The notes under the pieces were generated by a model. It was given only the letters and a program-made list of their open reading frames with translations, had not been told where the DNA came from and ran no database searches. Below, piece by piece: positions 50,781 to 59,943 of a DNA stretch of 64,000 bases; the first letter of the stretch is position 1, and every line of letters begins with the position of its first letter. This stretch comes from Alphaproteobacteria bacterium. GTDB lineage: Bacteria > Pseudomonadota > Alphaproteobacteria > Micropepsales > Micropepsaceae. Both the position numbers and the translations under genes were made by a program. The stretch lies in the NCBI GenBank assembly GCA_017308475.1, contig JAFKEU010000010.1, forward strand, positions 62,001 to 126,000. The letters run 5' to 3'.

Positions 50781-52505
50781 ATGCCCCCACACAAAGCGAG
50801 CCCGGCGCATGACGCCGCCATCAATTTTGAACCCGACGCAATCGTGGTGGGATCGGGCGCGGCCGGCAGCATGGCAGCCTGGGTGCTGGCAAGGGCCGGG
50901 ATCAAGGTTCTGGTGCTGGAAGCAGGTCGCGACTATGACCCGGTCAAGGAAAACGCCATGCTCAAGTGGAACTGGCAGGCGCCGCTGCGCGCCGGTTCCA
51001 CGCCCGACAAGCATTTCGGATTTTATGACGCCACGGCGGACGGCGGCTGGGAGGTGCCGGGCGAGCCTTACACCAACGCGCCCGGCTCGGTGTTCAAATG
51101 GTGGCGCTCGCGCATGCTGGGCGGGCGTACCAATCACTGGGGCCGGCATGTGCCGCGCTTCGGGCCTTACGATTTCAAATCGCACAGCCGCGATGGACTG
51201 GGCATGGACTGGCCGATTTCCTATGACGACATCGCGCCCTGGTACGACCGCACCGAGAAACTGATCGGCGTTTCCGGCGCCAATGCCGGGCTTGAGAACC
51301 ATCCCGATTCCTCGCCCGGCGTGCTGCAGCCGCCCACCCCGCCGCGCATCAACGAACTCGCCATCAAGGCCGGCGCCAATGCGCTGGGCATCCCCTGCGT
51401 GCCGTCGCGCTATGCGGTGCTGACGAAAGACATTCCCGACGACAACGTGCCGCGCCAGGCCTGTTTCTATGCTTCGCCTTGCGGGCGCGGCTGCGCCATC
51501 GGGGCGGCGTTCCAGAGCACCACCTCGCTCCTGCCCATGGCGATGGCGACCGGCAAGGTGCGCATCCTGACCGATGCGATGGCAAGCCGCGTGGTGACCG
51601 GCAGGGGCGGCAAGGCGACCGGCGTGGAATATTTCGACCGGCACACCGGCGCCAACCATTTCATCCAGGCGCGCGCGGTCGTGCTGGCGGCCAGCGCCTG
51701 CGAGACGGCGCGGCTGCTGCTGAATTCCAGGGATGACGGGCTGGCCAATTCCAGCGGCCAGGTGGGCAAGAACCTGGTCGACACCACCGGCACCAATGTC
51801 AGCGGCCATATCCCGGCGCTGGAAAATCGCCCGCGCTATAACGAAGACGGCAAGGATGTGGCCCATCTCTACATCCCCTGGTGGCTGTATAAAGAGCAGG
51901 CGGCTGGCAAGCTGGATTTTCCGCGCGGCTATCACTACGAAATCGGCGGCCGCTTCGGCGCGCCGGGTTCCGGCAGCCCCGCAGCGGGGCTGGAAGACGG
52001 CTATGGCGCACCCTTGAAGGAAGATGCGCGGCGATATTACGGCGCACAGATCTCGCTGACCGTGCGCGGCGAGATGATTCCCAACGCCGACAGCTATTGC
52101 GAGCTGGACCCCGAAGCGAAGGACCGTTTCGGACTTCCGGTGCTGCGCTTTCACTGGAAATTCTCCGACCACGAATACCGCCAGATCGCGCACGGCATCG
52201 CCACCGCCCGCGCCATCATCGAAAAGCTGGGCGGCACGGTGCTGACGCCCCGGCTTCCACCGGAGGAAGCCATCGCGGTGGGCGGCTGGATCATCCATGA
52301 GGTGGGCACGACCCGCATGGGCACCGCTGCGGGCAATTCCGTCACCGACCAGTTCGGGCGTACCTGGGAAGTGGACAATCTGGTGATCGCCGATGGCGGC
52401 GTCTTCACCTCGAATGCCCACAAGAACCCGACCCTGACCATCATGGCGCTGGCCTGGCGCAGCATGGATCATCTGGCGGGGCGCATGCGGAAGGGCGAGA
52501 TATGA
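50781..52505 (+). CDS. GMC-family oxidoreductase, glucoside 3-dehydrogenase catalytic subunit type
   Basis: A 574-residue FAD enzyme. It has the dinucleotide loop IVVGSGAAGSMAAWVLA (about 22-38), the GMC signature LGGRTNHWGRHVPRF, the PCGRGCAIGA cysteine-rich region, and the catalytic pair H (IIHEVGTTRMG) and N (HKNPTLTIM) near the end. It has no signal peptide; the following gene has a Tat signal, so the complex is likely exported by hitchhiking. This pairing with a gluconate 2-dehydrogenase subunit 3-like protein is characteristic of glucoside 3-dehydrogenases, which oxidise C3 of glycosides. It overlaps that gene by 4 nt. ATG 50781 chosen over longer in-frame upstream codons. Confidence 0.88.
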   Translation: MPPHKASPAHDAAINFEPDAIVVGSGAAGSMAAWVLARAGIKVLVLEAGRDYDPVKENAMLKWNWQAPLRAGSTPDKHFGFYDATADGGWEVPGEPYTNAPGSVFKWWRSRMLGGRTNHWGRHVPRFGPYDFKSHSRDGLGMDWPISYDDIAPWYDRTEKLIGVSGANAGLENHPDSSPGVLQPPTPPRINELAIKAGANALGIPCVPSRYAVLTKDIPDDNVPRQACFYASPCGRGCAIGAAFQSTTSLLPMAMATGKVRILTDAMASRVVTGRGGKATGVEYFDRHTGANHFIQARAVVLAASACETARLLLNSRDDGLANSSGQVGKNLVDTTGTNVSGHIPALENRPRYNEDGKDVAHLYIPWWLYKEQAAGKLDFPRGYHYEIGGRFGAPGSGSPAAGLEDGYGAPLKEDARRYYGAQISLTVRGEMIPNADSYCELDPEAKDRFGLPVLRFHWKFSDHEYRQIAHGIATARAIIEKLGGTVLTPRLPPEEAIAVGGWIIHEVGTTRMGTAAGNSVTDQFGRTWEVDNLVIADGGVFTSNAHKNPTLTIMALAWRSMDHLAGRMRKGEI

Positions 52506-53203
52506 GCGGCGAGATCAACCGGCGCGTCACGCTGGCCTGGGTGGCGGGCGCCACCGCGAGCCCCTGGCTGGTGGACAGTGCGCAAGGCGCGCCCGTTATC
52601 ACGACCGATGCCGCACTGCCGGGCACCTGGCCCAATATGGAATTGCCGCCCATCACGGCGAAGGGATATGGCTCCGATCCCAACCTGGTCGATCCCACGG
52701 TGCCCTGGCCGCTGACGCTGACGCCGGCCCAGCGCGCCATGTTGAAGACCATCGCCGGGATGATGATCCCGGCGGACAGCCATTCGCCATCCGCCGCGGC
52801 TCTTCCCATCGATGCGTTCGTCGACGAATGGGTCAGCGCGCCCTATCCCCAGCAACAGGCGGACCGCGCCCTGATCCTGGCGGGACTAGCCTGGGTGGAC
52901 GCCGAGGCCAAGACGCGTTTCGCCGCCGATTTTGTATCTGCCGGCGACACGCAGCGGCGTTCGATTTTCGACGACATCGCCTGGCGCGAAAAGGTGAAGC
53001 CGGGCTACGAAATGCCCGCCCGTTTCTTCGTCCGGCTGCGGGGGCTGGTGATGTCGGGCTTCTATTCCCTTCCCGAAGGCATGAAGGACATCGGCTACAT
53101 GGGCAACGCGCCCAGCACCGAATGGCCCGGCCCGCCCGCCAACGCGCTGGCGCATCTGAACGCCGCGCTGGCGGGACTGGGACTGCCCCCCGTCAAGAGC
53201 TAA
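52502..53203 (+). CDS. Gluconate 2-dehydrogenase subunit 3-like protein (small subunit of the GMC enzyme)
   Basis: A 233-residue protein with a Tat-like signal (NRRVTLAWVAGATAS, about 6-20) and a helical Gluconate_2-dh3 domain (about 80-225: TPAQRAMLKTIAGMMIPADSHSPSAAALP then WVSAPYPQQQADRALILAGLAWVD). This small subunit escorts the GMC flavoprotein across the membrane and stabilises it. Start ATG overlaps the GMC stop (ATGA). The 3' end overlaps the convergent DUF1080 gene by 4 nt, so the two transcripts cannot both have ordinary terminators between them. Confidence 0.86.
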   Translation: MSGEINRRVTLAWVAGATASPWLVDSAQGAPVITTDAALPGTWPNMELPPITAKGYGSDPNLVDPTVPWPLTLTPAQRAMLKTIAGMMIPADSHSPSAAALPIDAFVDEWVSAPYPQQQADRALILAGLAWVDAEAKTRFAADFVSAGDTQRRSIFDDIAWREKVKPGYEMPARFFVRLRGLVMSGFYSLPEGMKDIGYMGNAPSTEWPGPPANALAHLNAALAGLGLPPVKS

Positions 53204-54075
53204 AGGCGCCTCACCCAGATATTGCGGAACGAGACCTGGCTCTCCGGATTGCCGTGGTCCTGGATGGCCAGCGGCAGCTCGTCCGGATGCGGCGTGTAAT
53301 GGCCTACCGCGCCATGTACCGTGGCACCGATCAGTGGAAAATTGTCCTGCACCAGCACGCCGTTGAGCAGCGCGGTCATGCGTGCCGGCTGGATCACCTT
53401 GTCGCCGTCGAAATGCGGTGCGTGAAAGACGATGTCGTAGCATTGCCAGGCGCCCGGCGGGCGTGCCGCGTTCGCCAGCGGCGGATTCTGGCTGTAGATC
53501 GCGCCCAGCGTGCCATCGGGATAGGTCTCCACTCCGAAGGAATCGAGAATCTGGATTTCATAGAGCCCCATCGGAAAAACGCCGCTGTTGCCGCGCCGCT
53601 GCGGGTTGACGGGCGGATTGGGCTGGGCCGGCTCGCGGAATTCCAGATGGATCTGGATGTCGCCATAGGCTGCCCTGGTCTTCAGGAAGTTGTAGACCCG
53701 TCCGCCCGAGGTCAGCACACCGTCCTTCACCGTCCATTCGCCGGCATGGTCGCCGGTCCATTTGGAAATATCGTGGCCGTCGAACAGCGCCTCGGCATCG
53801 GCGGGCGGCGGCCCCGAACATTCCGTGCCGGTATGGACCACTGGCGGCTGGGGCCGGCGAATGTCGTCGGCGCGCCATTGCGAATCGGGCATCTTCGGCC
53901 CGGCCAGCGTCAGCTTCGCCAGTGCGGGATCGGACAACCATGTTTCCCACGACGGATGGGCGGCGATGATCTGGGCCAGTTCCTTCGGGTCGACCTGGTC
54001 CGCCGGCGTGTCCTGCGCCAGCGCAAGTCCCGCCGAACCGGCCAGCAAGGCCGCCGCCATCATCCATGACCGCAT
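53200..54075 (-). CDS. DUF1080 family 3-keto-disaccharide hydrolase, exported
   Basis: A 291-residue protein with a Sec signal (cut near LALAQ) and a DUF1080/3-keto-disaccharide hydrolase jelly-roll (about 95-290). Family features: LFDGHDISKWTG, DGVLTSGG, GDIQIHLEFRE, NSGVFPMGLYEIQILDSFG and the ending DHGNPESQVSFRNIWVRRL. The family is known to cleave 3-keto-glycosides, the product class of the adjacent GMC enzyme, so its position is strong support for a periplasmic 3-keto pathway. ATG 54075 is used. Confidence 0.9.
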   Translation of the reverse strand: MRSWMMAAALLAGSAGLALAQDTPADQVDPKELAQIIAAHPSWETWLSDPALAKLTLAGPKMPDSQWRADDIRRPQPPVVHTGTECSGPPPADAEALFDGHDISKWTGDHAGEWTVKDGVLTSGGRVYNFLKTRAAYGDIQIHLEFREPAQPNPPVNPQRRGNSGVFPMGLYEIQILDSFGVETYPDGTLGAIYSQNPPLANAARPPGAWQCYDIVFHAPHFDGDKVIQPARMTALLNGVLVQDNFPLIGATVHGAVGHYTPHPDELPLAIQDHGNPESQVSFRNIWVRRL

Positions 54076-54138
54076 GGGCGTTCCCCGGATTTGGTTCCAC
54101 GGAAACCCTAGCGCAGGGGCTGGCGCTTGTCGCGCGCC

Positions 54139-57123
54139 CTAGCCGGCGAAGCGGACGCCGAAGCGGATCGAGCGGCCCAGCCCGTCATAGATCTGGGTGT
54201 TGGTAAAGCTGGCTCCGCTGGTGGTGGCGATGGTCGGCGGCGCCACGTTGGTGACATTGTCCATCGCGCCGTAAAGGACGACCTGCTCCGCGACCTGCCA
54301 GGAGGCGCGCAGGTCCAGATAGGCGATGGCGGGAATCGAATTGTCGTCCACCAGCCCGGCAATGTCGCCGCGGGTCAGGACGCCCCCCACATAGGAGGCC
54401 GAGTTCAAACCCGGCACGCCCTGGGTGCCGTTCGAAAGCACCGCCGAACCGATGAAGCGGCCCTGCGCGGTAAAGGAGAGCGGGCCCTCGGCATAGGTCG
54501 CCGTCAGGACGGCGCGGAATTTGGGCACGCCGCTGGCATAGACATCGGGGCTGGCGCCCAGCGCGCCCGCCCGGTCATAGGTGATGCCCTGCGCCGTGCG
54601 GGTCTGCTGGTCGGTATAGTTGCCGGTCAGGTCCCAGCTCATCGTGCCCGCCAGCAGCGGATGGGTGTAATTGGCCTGGAAATCCAGACCTGAAGCCGAA
54701 TCCACGGCGGAGTTCAGGGGGAAGACGTTGATCTGGGACGGCTGGCCGGCGCCGGTGAACACCAATTGCGGGCAATAGATCTGCTGGCCCGCCAGACAGC
54801 GGTCGATGATGGTCTGGAAGTCGACCGTATCGATCGCGCCGTGGATGTTGATGGAATACCAGTCGGCCGACAGGGTCAGGCCTTCTACCCACGACGGCGT
54901 CAGCACCACGCCGCCCGATACGGTGACGGCCTTCTCCGGCTTGAGGCCGCTGTTGCCGCCCTGCAGGGCGAAGCACTGGTAATAAAGCGAGTTGGAAGGA
55001 TAGCGGCATTGCTGGGCCGACAGGATGCCCGGCGAAAACAGCTCGGAAATCTGCGGCGCGCGGATATCCAGCGACCAGCTTGTGCGCAAGCGCACCTGAT
55101 CGTTCACTTGGGAGACAAGACCCAGCTTCCAGGTCTGGACCATGCCGCTGGTGGAATAATCCGTCAGCCGCCCCGAGGCGTTGGCATCGAGGCTGTCGAC
55201 GAAGCTGTCCTTCAGGATCGGCGCGTCCACTTCCAGAAAGCCTTCGCCGACATGATACTGGCCGCGATAGGGGCGGAAATTGCCCGCCGCCCACTGGCCT
55301 GCCAGGCCATAGGCATCGGCATGGATCACCCCGCCCTGCTCGTGACGGTATTCGCCGCCGAAAGCCACAGCGACCGGCCCGGCCGGCAGGCCAAGGGGCA
55401 ACGTGCCCTGCATCGCGCCGGACAGCACGTCCTGGTTCAGCACGATGGTTTCCTGGTTCAGGATGCCGGAACTGGGATCGCGGCCCGGATTGACGTAGCG
55501 CAGCGCCATCTCGGAAGCGACATTGTCGCCCAGGATGTTCAGCGGCTGGCAGCCCGCCGCCGCGGCAACGCCCTGCAGCAGCGCGCGGCACTGGATCGAG
55601 CTGATGGGAAGACCGGACGCGCCCTGATTGGCCAGGGTGACCTGAACCGCGTCGGTGGCGAAATTGTAGCGTGACAGGAAGCTGTTGTTGTACAGCACCT
55701 GCCGCTCGCGCACCGTACCGTGCTGGTAATAGGCCTTCCAGCTCCAGTCCTCGCCCAGATCGCCTTCCAGGGTGAAGACGGCGCGCATCAGCGCCCGGTT
55801 GACGATGTTGCATGGCACGCCAACGGTCTGGCACAGCTGGCTGCGCGAATAGCTGGTCGCCGGCATGTTGTTCAGGTTCTGGGTGCCGACATAAAGCGCC
55901 TGGGCGGGCGTGGCGGCGGTTCCGGGCGTGCCCAGCGCGGCATTGAAACCGTTGGACAGGGTGCCGAACATCGCCGCAACAGATGGGTCCAGATAGGCAT
56001 TGTCCGGGCGGATGGTGGCCAGCAGTTGGCGCGGCCCACCCAGGCTGCGCGCGCCCGACAGGCCATAATTCAGCTGCAGCGAGGCGCGCACGGCATCGGT
56101 CAACTGGTAACTGCCATAGCCGAACAGCGTGGTGTGGTTGTAAGGCACCGCCAGCGGCGTAAAGCGCAGCACGCCGGTGCGTTCGTTGTTGGTGCAGCCG
56201 TTATAGCAGTTGGTGCCGAAAATCGTGCCGTAATGGAAGGGCGAGACGGCGCCATTGCCCGTGAACTGAAGCCCGACCAGCGCGTTGGGTGCCAGTGTCG
56301 ATCCCGCGCCGCCCGCAGTGTTGGCGTCTATCAGCCCGCGCTGTGTGACCTGGATGTTGCCGACATGATCCTGGTGCACGAACAGCGGCTGGTTGCCCCC
56401 GGGCGTATAGGCGGGATTGCGCACCAGCGCGGTGCCCTTCCACCAGGCGGCCTGGCCCATGAACGCGGCGTCGGGGCTGGTGGTGTAATTTCCGCTGAAC
56501 ACAAGGTGGCCGCGGCCGCCGGCAAAGCCGGTGCCGAAGGCGCCTTCCAGCGCCATCCTGCGATGGTCGAAACTGGTATCATCGCCCAGTGTCAGGCTGG
56601 CCTTGGTGCCTTCGAATTCCTTGTCCAGCAGCAGGTTTACCACGCCGGCCACGGCATCGGATCCCCAGGCGGCCGAGGCGCCGCCCGTCACCACATCGAT
56701 GCGCTTGACCAGCGTCGCCGGCAGCGTGGCCAGATCGACGCCGCCACCCAGAAGATTGGATGAGACCACGCGCTGGCCGTCGAACAGCACCAGGGTGCGC
56801 GCCAGGCCGAGATTGCGCAGCGCCACCGTATCCAGGCCCGCATCGCCCTGGGCGACGTTGATGGCATTGCCGCCATTGTTCAGCGACGGCGAGGGGCCGG
56901 TGGACGGCAACTCGCGGATCAGGTCGCCGATGTCGATCTTGGCGTCGCGCGCGATCTCTTCGGCGCCGATCGCGGTAACGGGGGTGGGCGCCTCGTATCC
57001 AGCCAGCGAAATTCGCGAGGCGGACACCACCACGGATTCGGGCATATCATCCTGGGCGGCGGCGGGACAGACGAAAGACGCAATAGCGATGGCCGCTACC
57101 AGCGGTGCGCGCGTCGCAGACAT
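54139..57123 (-). CDS. TonB-dependent outer-membrane receptor
   Basis: A 994-residue receptor with a Sec signal (MSATRAPLVAAIAIASFVCP, cut near AAAQDD), a TonB-box-like ESVVVSAS, a plug domain (about 45-160: PVTAIGAEEIARDAKIDIGDLIRELPS ending in the NLGLARTLVLFDGQRVV segment) and a 22-strand barrel ending RSIRFGVRFAG. Multiple Cys pairs lie in the extracellular loops. It would import an oligosaccharide or glycoside for the neighbouring periplasmic enzymes. ATG 57123 gives a normal signal peptide; a 55-codon in-frame upstream extension is not credible. A LacI-type palindrome is just upstream. Confidence 0.92.
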   Translation of the reverse strand: MSATRAPLVAAIAIASFVCPAAAQDDMPESVVVSASRISLAGYEAPTPVTAIGAEEIARDAKIDIGDLIRELPSTGPSPSLNNGGNAINVAQGDAGLDTVALRNLGLARTLVLFDGQRVVSSNLLGGGVDLATLPATLVKRIDVVTGGASAAWGSDAVAGVVNLLLDKEFEGTKASLTLGDDTSFDHRRMALEGAFGTGFAGGRGHLVFSGNYTTSPDAAFMGQAAWWKGTALVRNPAYTPGGNQPLFVHQDHVGNIQVTQRGLIDANTAGGAGSTLAPNALVGLQFTGNGAVSPFHYGTIFGTNCYNGCTNNERTGVLRFTPLAVPYNHTTLFGYGSYQLTDAVRASLQLNYGLSGARSLGGPRQLLATIRPDNAYLDPSVAAMFGTLSNGFNAALGTPGTAATPAQALYVGTQNLNNMPATSYSRSQLCQTVGVPCNIVNRALMRAVFTLEGDLGEDWSWKAYYQHGTVRERQVLYNNSFLSRYNFATDAVQVTLANQGASGLPISSIQCRALLQGVAAAAGCQPLNILGDNVASEMALRYVNPGRDPSSGILNQETIVLNQDVLSGAMQGTLPLGLPAGPVAVAFGGEYRHEQGGVIHADAYGLAGQWAAGNFRPYRGQYHVGEGFLEVDAPILKDSFVDSLDANASGRLTDYSTSGMVQTWKLGLVSQVNDQVRLRTSWSLDIRAPQISELFSPGILSAQQCRYPSNSLYYQCFALQGGNSGLKPEKAVTVSGGVVLTPSWVEGLTLSADWYSINIHGAIDTVDFQTIIDRCLAGQQIYCPQLVFTGAGQPSQINVFPLNSAVDSASGLDFQANYTHPLLAGTMSWDLTGNYTDQQTRTAQGITYDRAGALGASPDVYASGVPKFRAVLTATYAEGPLSFTAQGRFIGSAVLSNGTQGVPGLNSASYVGGVLTRGDIAGLVDDNSIPAIAYLDLRASWQVAEQVVLYGAMDNVTNVAPPTIATTSGASFTNTQIYDGLGRSIRFGVRFAG

Positions 57124-57152
57124 GGTCGTGCCAGGCCTCTGAATGGCTTCAG

Positions 57153-57165
57153 CCAAACGTTTAGG
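57153..57165. promoter_or_regulatory. Candidate LacI-family operator upstream of the TonB receptor
   Basis: CCAAACGTTTAGG contains the perfect palindrome AAACGTTT (57155-57162), matching the AANCGNTT core of LacI-family operators, 30 nt upstream of the receptor ATG. No LacI gene is in the window. Confidence 0.4.
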
Positions 57166-57324
57166 CCCGAAGATATGAAGGAATTGACACTTTGCCCCCT
57201 CCAATTTTCCCGCAGTCCCGTGAAGTTCCGCGACGTTTTGGCGTCGGCACGACACAAAGCCGCCGCAATCGCGCGGCGACACAATCAAGGCGACCCGTTA
57301 TGAAAGCGTTTGAACCCCTGTGTG

Positions 57325-58698
57325 ATGGCGATGGCTGACAACTTCATTCCCGTGGGCGCACCGGTGCACCGCCGGGTGATGAGCCGGCTGGAAACGGCGC
57401 TGGCGGCGCGGCGAAATGTGCTGGAGATCATTCCTGCCCTGGCCTATCGCCAGCCGATCGTGTCGGGCGAGATGCTGATGCGCTGGCACATGCTGGCTGA
57501 CCCCGCGGGCTATCGCCGGGTGATGAGCGACAATCTCGCAAACTATCCCAAGTCCGAGATCATGCGCCGCATGTTGCGGCCCGCCATCGGCGACAGCCTG
57601 TTCAACGCCGATGGCGCGGAGTGGCGATGGCAGCGTCGGGCCGTGACGCCAGTCTTCACGCATCGCAATGTGGTGGCGCTGGCCCCGGCCATGACCGCCA
57701 CCGCAGAACGCGCCAGCGCGCGCCTGATTGATGCCATCATGACCGGTGGGCGGCAGGCCGAGATGGTGGGCGAGATGCTGACCGCCACCTTCGACGTGAT
57801 CTGTGACGTGGCGCTGTCGGGGCGCGAGCACTTCGACGCCAACGCCTTCGGTGCCGCCATCACGCGCTATTTTCAGACCGCGGGCCGCGCCTCGCTGCTG
57901 GATTTCCTGGGCGTGCCGCAATGGTTTCCCCGCCCCGGCGAATTTCTGGCCGGCGCTTCGGTCAGGACCATGCACGACATGGTCGCGAACGCGATCGAGG
58001 CGCGCCGCCGCGAACAACCCGGGACCGGTGCCGCCGATGATCTTCTTGATCACATGCTGGCAGCCGAGGATCCGGAGACCGGCCATCGCATGAGTGCCGA
58101 CGAGCTGGTTTTCAACATGCAGTTCTTCATCGTAGCGGGGCATGAAACCACCGCCCTGGCGCTGGCCTGGGCACTTTATCTTCTGGCCAACAGCCCCGCC
58201 GATCAGAAAAAGGCCCACGAAGAAGCCCGCACGCGGCTGGGCAGCCGCGCCGCCACCGCAGCCGACCTGGACGCCATGCCTTTCATCACCCAGGTGCTTG
58301 AGGAATCCATGCGGCTCTATCCGCCCGTGGGCCTTCTTGCGCGCACAGTGGTGGCCGAGGATGAGCTGTGCGGCCGGACGGTAAAGCCAGGCGATATATT
58401 GTTCCTGCCAATCTGGGCGCTGCACCGGCATGAGATGTGGTGGGAAAGGCCCGAGCTGTTCGAACCGGCCCGCTTTGATCCGGCGATACGCCGCGACAAA
58501 TATCAGTACCTGCCGTTCGGCGCAGGGCCACGCGTTTGCGTTGGCGCCAATTTTGCCATGATGCAGGCGGGAATAATTCTGTCGACGCTCTTGGCCCGCT
58601 TCCGCTTCACGCCGGCCGGCCCCGGCCCCCGGCCCATCATGTCGATGACGGTCCGGCCGGATCCGGGCGTGCTGCTTCAGGTGGAAAAGACGGAGTAA
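57325..58698 (+). CDS. Cytochrome P450
   Basis: A 457-residue soluble P450. The I-helix motif AGHETTA, the K-helix EESMR (ExxR), the PERF-like ERPELFEPARFDP and the heme loop FGAGPRVCVGANF with proximal Cys are all present, so it should be active. It resembles fatty-acid or terpene hydroxylases of the class with an N-terminal hydrophobic/aromatic region, but the substrate is unknown and no ferredoxin or reductase gene is adjacent. Translation probably starts at ATG 57325 or the ATG six nt later; ribosome-binding site is weak. Divergent from the TonB receptor. Confidence 0.9.
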   Translation: MAMADNFIPVGAPVHRRVMSRLETALAARRNVLEIIPALAYRQPIVSGEMLMRWHMLADPAGYRRVMSDNLANYPKSEIMRRMLRPAIGDSLFNADGAEWRWQRRAVTPVFTHRNVVALAPAMTATAERASARLIDAIMTGGRQAEMVGEMLTATFDVICDVALSGREHFDANAFGAAITRYFQTAGRASLLDFLGVPQWFPRPGEFLAGASVRTMHDMVANAIEARRREQPGTGAADDLLDHMLAAEDPETGHRMSADELVFNMQFFIVAGHETTALALAWALYLLANSPADQKKAHEEARTRLGSRAATAADLDAMPFITQVLEESMRLYPPVGLLARTVVAEDELCGRTVKPGDILFLPIWALHRHEMWWERPELFEPARFDPAIRRDKYQYLPFGAGPRVCVGANFAMMQAGIILSTLLARFRFTPAGPGPRPIMSMTVRPDPGVLLQVEKTE

Positions 58699-58717
58699 AT
58701 TGCATGATGCCGGGCGT

Positions 58718-59359
58718 CTAGCGCGCTAGCGCCGTCAGCTCGCTCCAGCCGCTCCAGATGATCTGGATGCCGATGCACAACAGAATGAATGCCGACAGCC
58801 GCACCACGACATTGGTGCCGCCCGTTCCCAGAAGCCCCACCAGCCTCTCGGCAAAGCGGTAGCAGAGGTAAATGGTCGCCGCGATCGCCAGAAGGCCCGC
58901 TATGGCAGCCGCGCCCAGCAGAGCCAGGTGTGTCAGGGCCAGGTCCGTGGGGCGCTGGCTGCCCAGCGTGATGGCGACCGATATGGAGCCCGGCCCGACC
59001 GTCAGTGGCATGGTGAGAGGATAGAACGTGTCCGTCTTCGACGCGCCCGCCGCTTCGCGATGGCCTTCCCGCACACCCGAATTCAGCAGGTTCCAGCCGA
59101 AGGCCGTGACCGCCAGCCCGCCGCCGATGCGCAGGGCGCCAAGGCTGATGCCGAAGAACTCCAGTACATGGGAACCGACAAAGACCGCGCCCAGCAGGAG
59201 CAGGAAGCAGTTGCGGGCGACGCCCCAGGCCAGCCCTGCCCGCTCGGTTGGGGACTGGTCCCGGGTCAGGCCCAGAAATACCGGCGCGCTGCCGATGGGA
59301 TTGACGATCGGAAACAGCGCCGCGTAGGTCAGCAGGACTGTGTTGAGGAACTGGTTCAC
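58718..59359 (-). CDS. MarC-family integral membrane protein
   Basis: A 213-residue protein with six hydrophobic segments. It has the MarC-type FPIVNPIGSAPVFLGLT start, RIGGGLAVTAFGWNLL and FYPLTMPLTVGPGSISVAITLG. Family members were once linked to multiple-antibiotic resistance, which has not held up; transport role is unknown. It starts at GTG 59359. Convergent with the P450, 19 nt apart. Confidence 0.85.
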   Translation of the reverse strand: MNQFLNTVLLTYAALFPIVNPIGSAPVFLGLTRDQSPTERAGLAWGVARNCFLLLLGAVFVGSHVLEFFGISLGALRIGGGLAVTAFGWNLLNSGVREGHREAAGASKTDTFYPLTMPLTVGPGSISVAITLGSQRPTDLALTHLALLGAAAIAGLLAIAATIYLCYRFAERLVGLLGTGGTNVVVRLSAFILLCIGIQIIWSGWSELTALAR

Positions 59360-59502
59360 GAAATTTTCCCGGGCACGCGCCGAATACCGGAGGTTACGGT
59401 ATCACAACTCTTCCATCGACGGCGGCCAGTACAAGGCGAAACTTCGAACTGCGTCGGGAAGACAAGTGCGGGGGGCCTGGAGCCGTCGGAGCCGAGGCCG
59501 TT

Positions 59503-59760
59503 TCATGCATAGTCGAACAGGCACATGAAGCCATAGTCCATGTGAAGCTGCATGTGGCAGTGAAACAGTGTCATGCCCGGATTTTCCGAAACGATCTTGT
59601 CCGGCGCCAGCTCCACCACGCCTGGCGCGATGCGAATGGTGCAATCGGCCCTGCCCGCGTCCGGCGCAACCTTCTGGGCAGCGGCAGTCTTCGGTAGCAG
59701 CGTTGCGCCGCCCGCCGTCGCCAACAGTTCGAGAACAGACCTGCGTGGAAAGCCGTCCAT
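59503..59760 (-). pseudogene. Multicopper oxidase remnant: N- and C-termini joined by internal deletion
   Basis: An 85-codon frame whose start and end belong to a multicopper oxidase. It begins with a Tat-like signal (PRRSVLELLATAGG, about 5-18) and the first strand CTIRIAPGVVELAPDKIVS. Then, after GluAsn, it jumps to PGMTLFHCHMQLHMDYGFM, the C-terminal copper site (HCHxxxHxxxGM). Everything between, several hundred residues including the other copper ligands, is missing, in frame. ATG is preceded by GGGGGAC, so it may still be made, but it cannot be an active oxidase. Confidence 0.8.
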
Positions 59761-59943
59761 CTGCTGTCCCCCGAAGTCTTGCTAACTGAAGCAGTCTCCC
59801 GCACGGGCGGTCACGGTGTCAACAAAGTCCCCAAACGCGACCAGGTTTGCCATGAACGGAAACGCCGTCCCGGCCAGAAATCCACCTTCTCGATGGGCAT
59901 TTCCGCTGACGATGGCGATCGCCTCAGAGTCGCCGGGCAGCCC

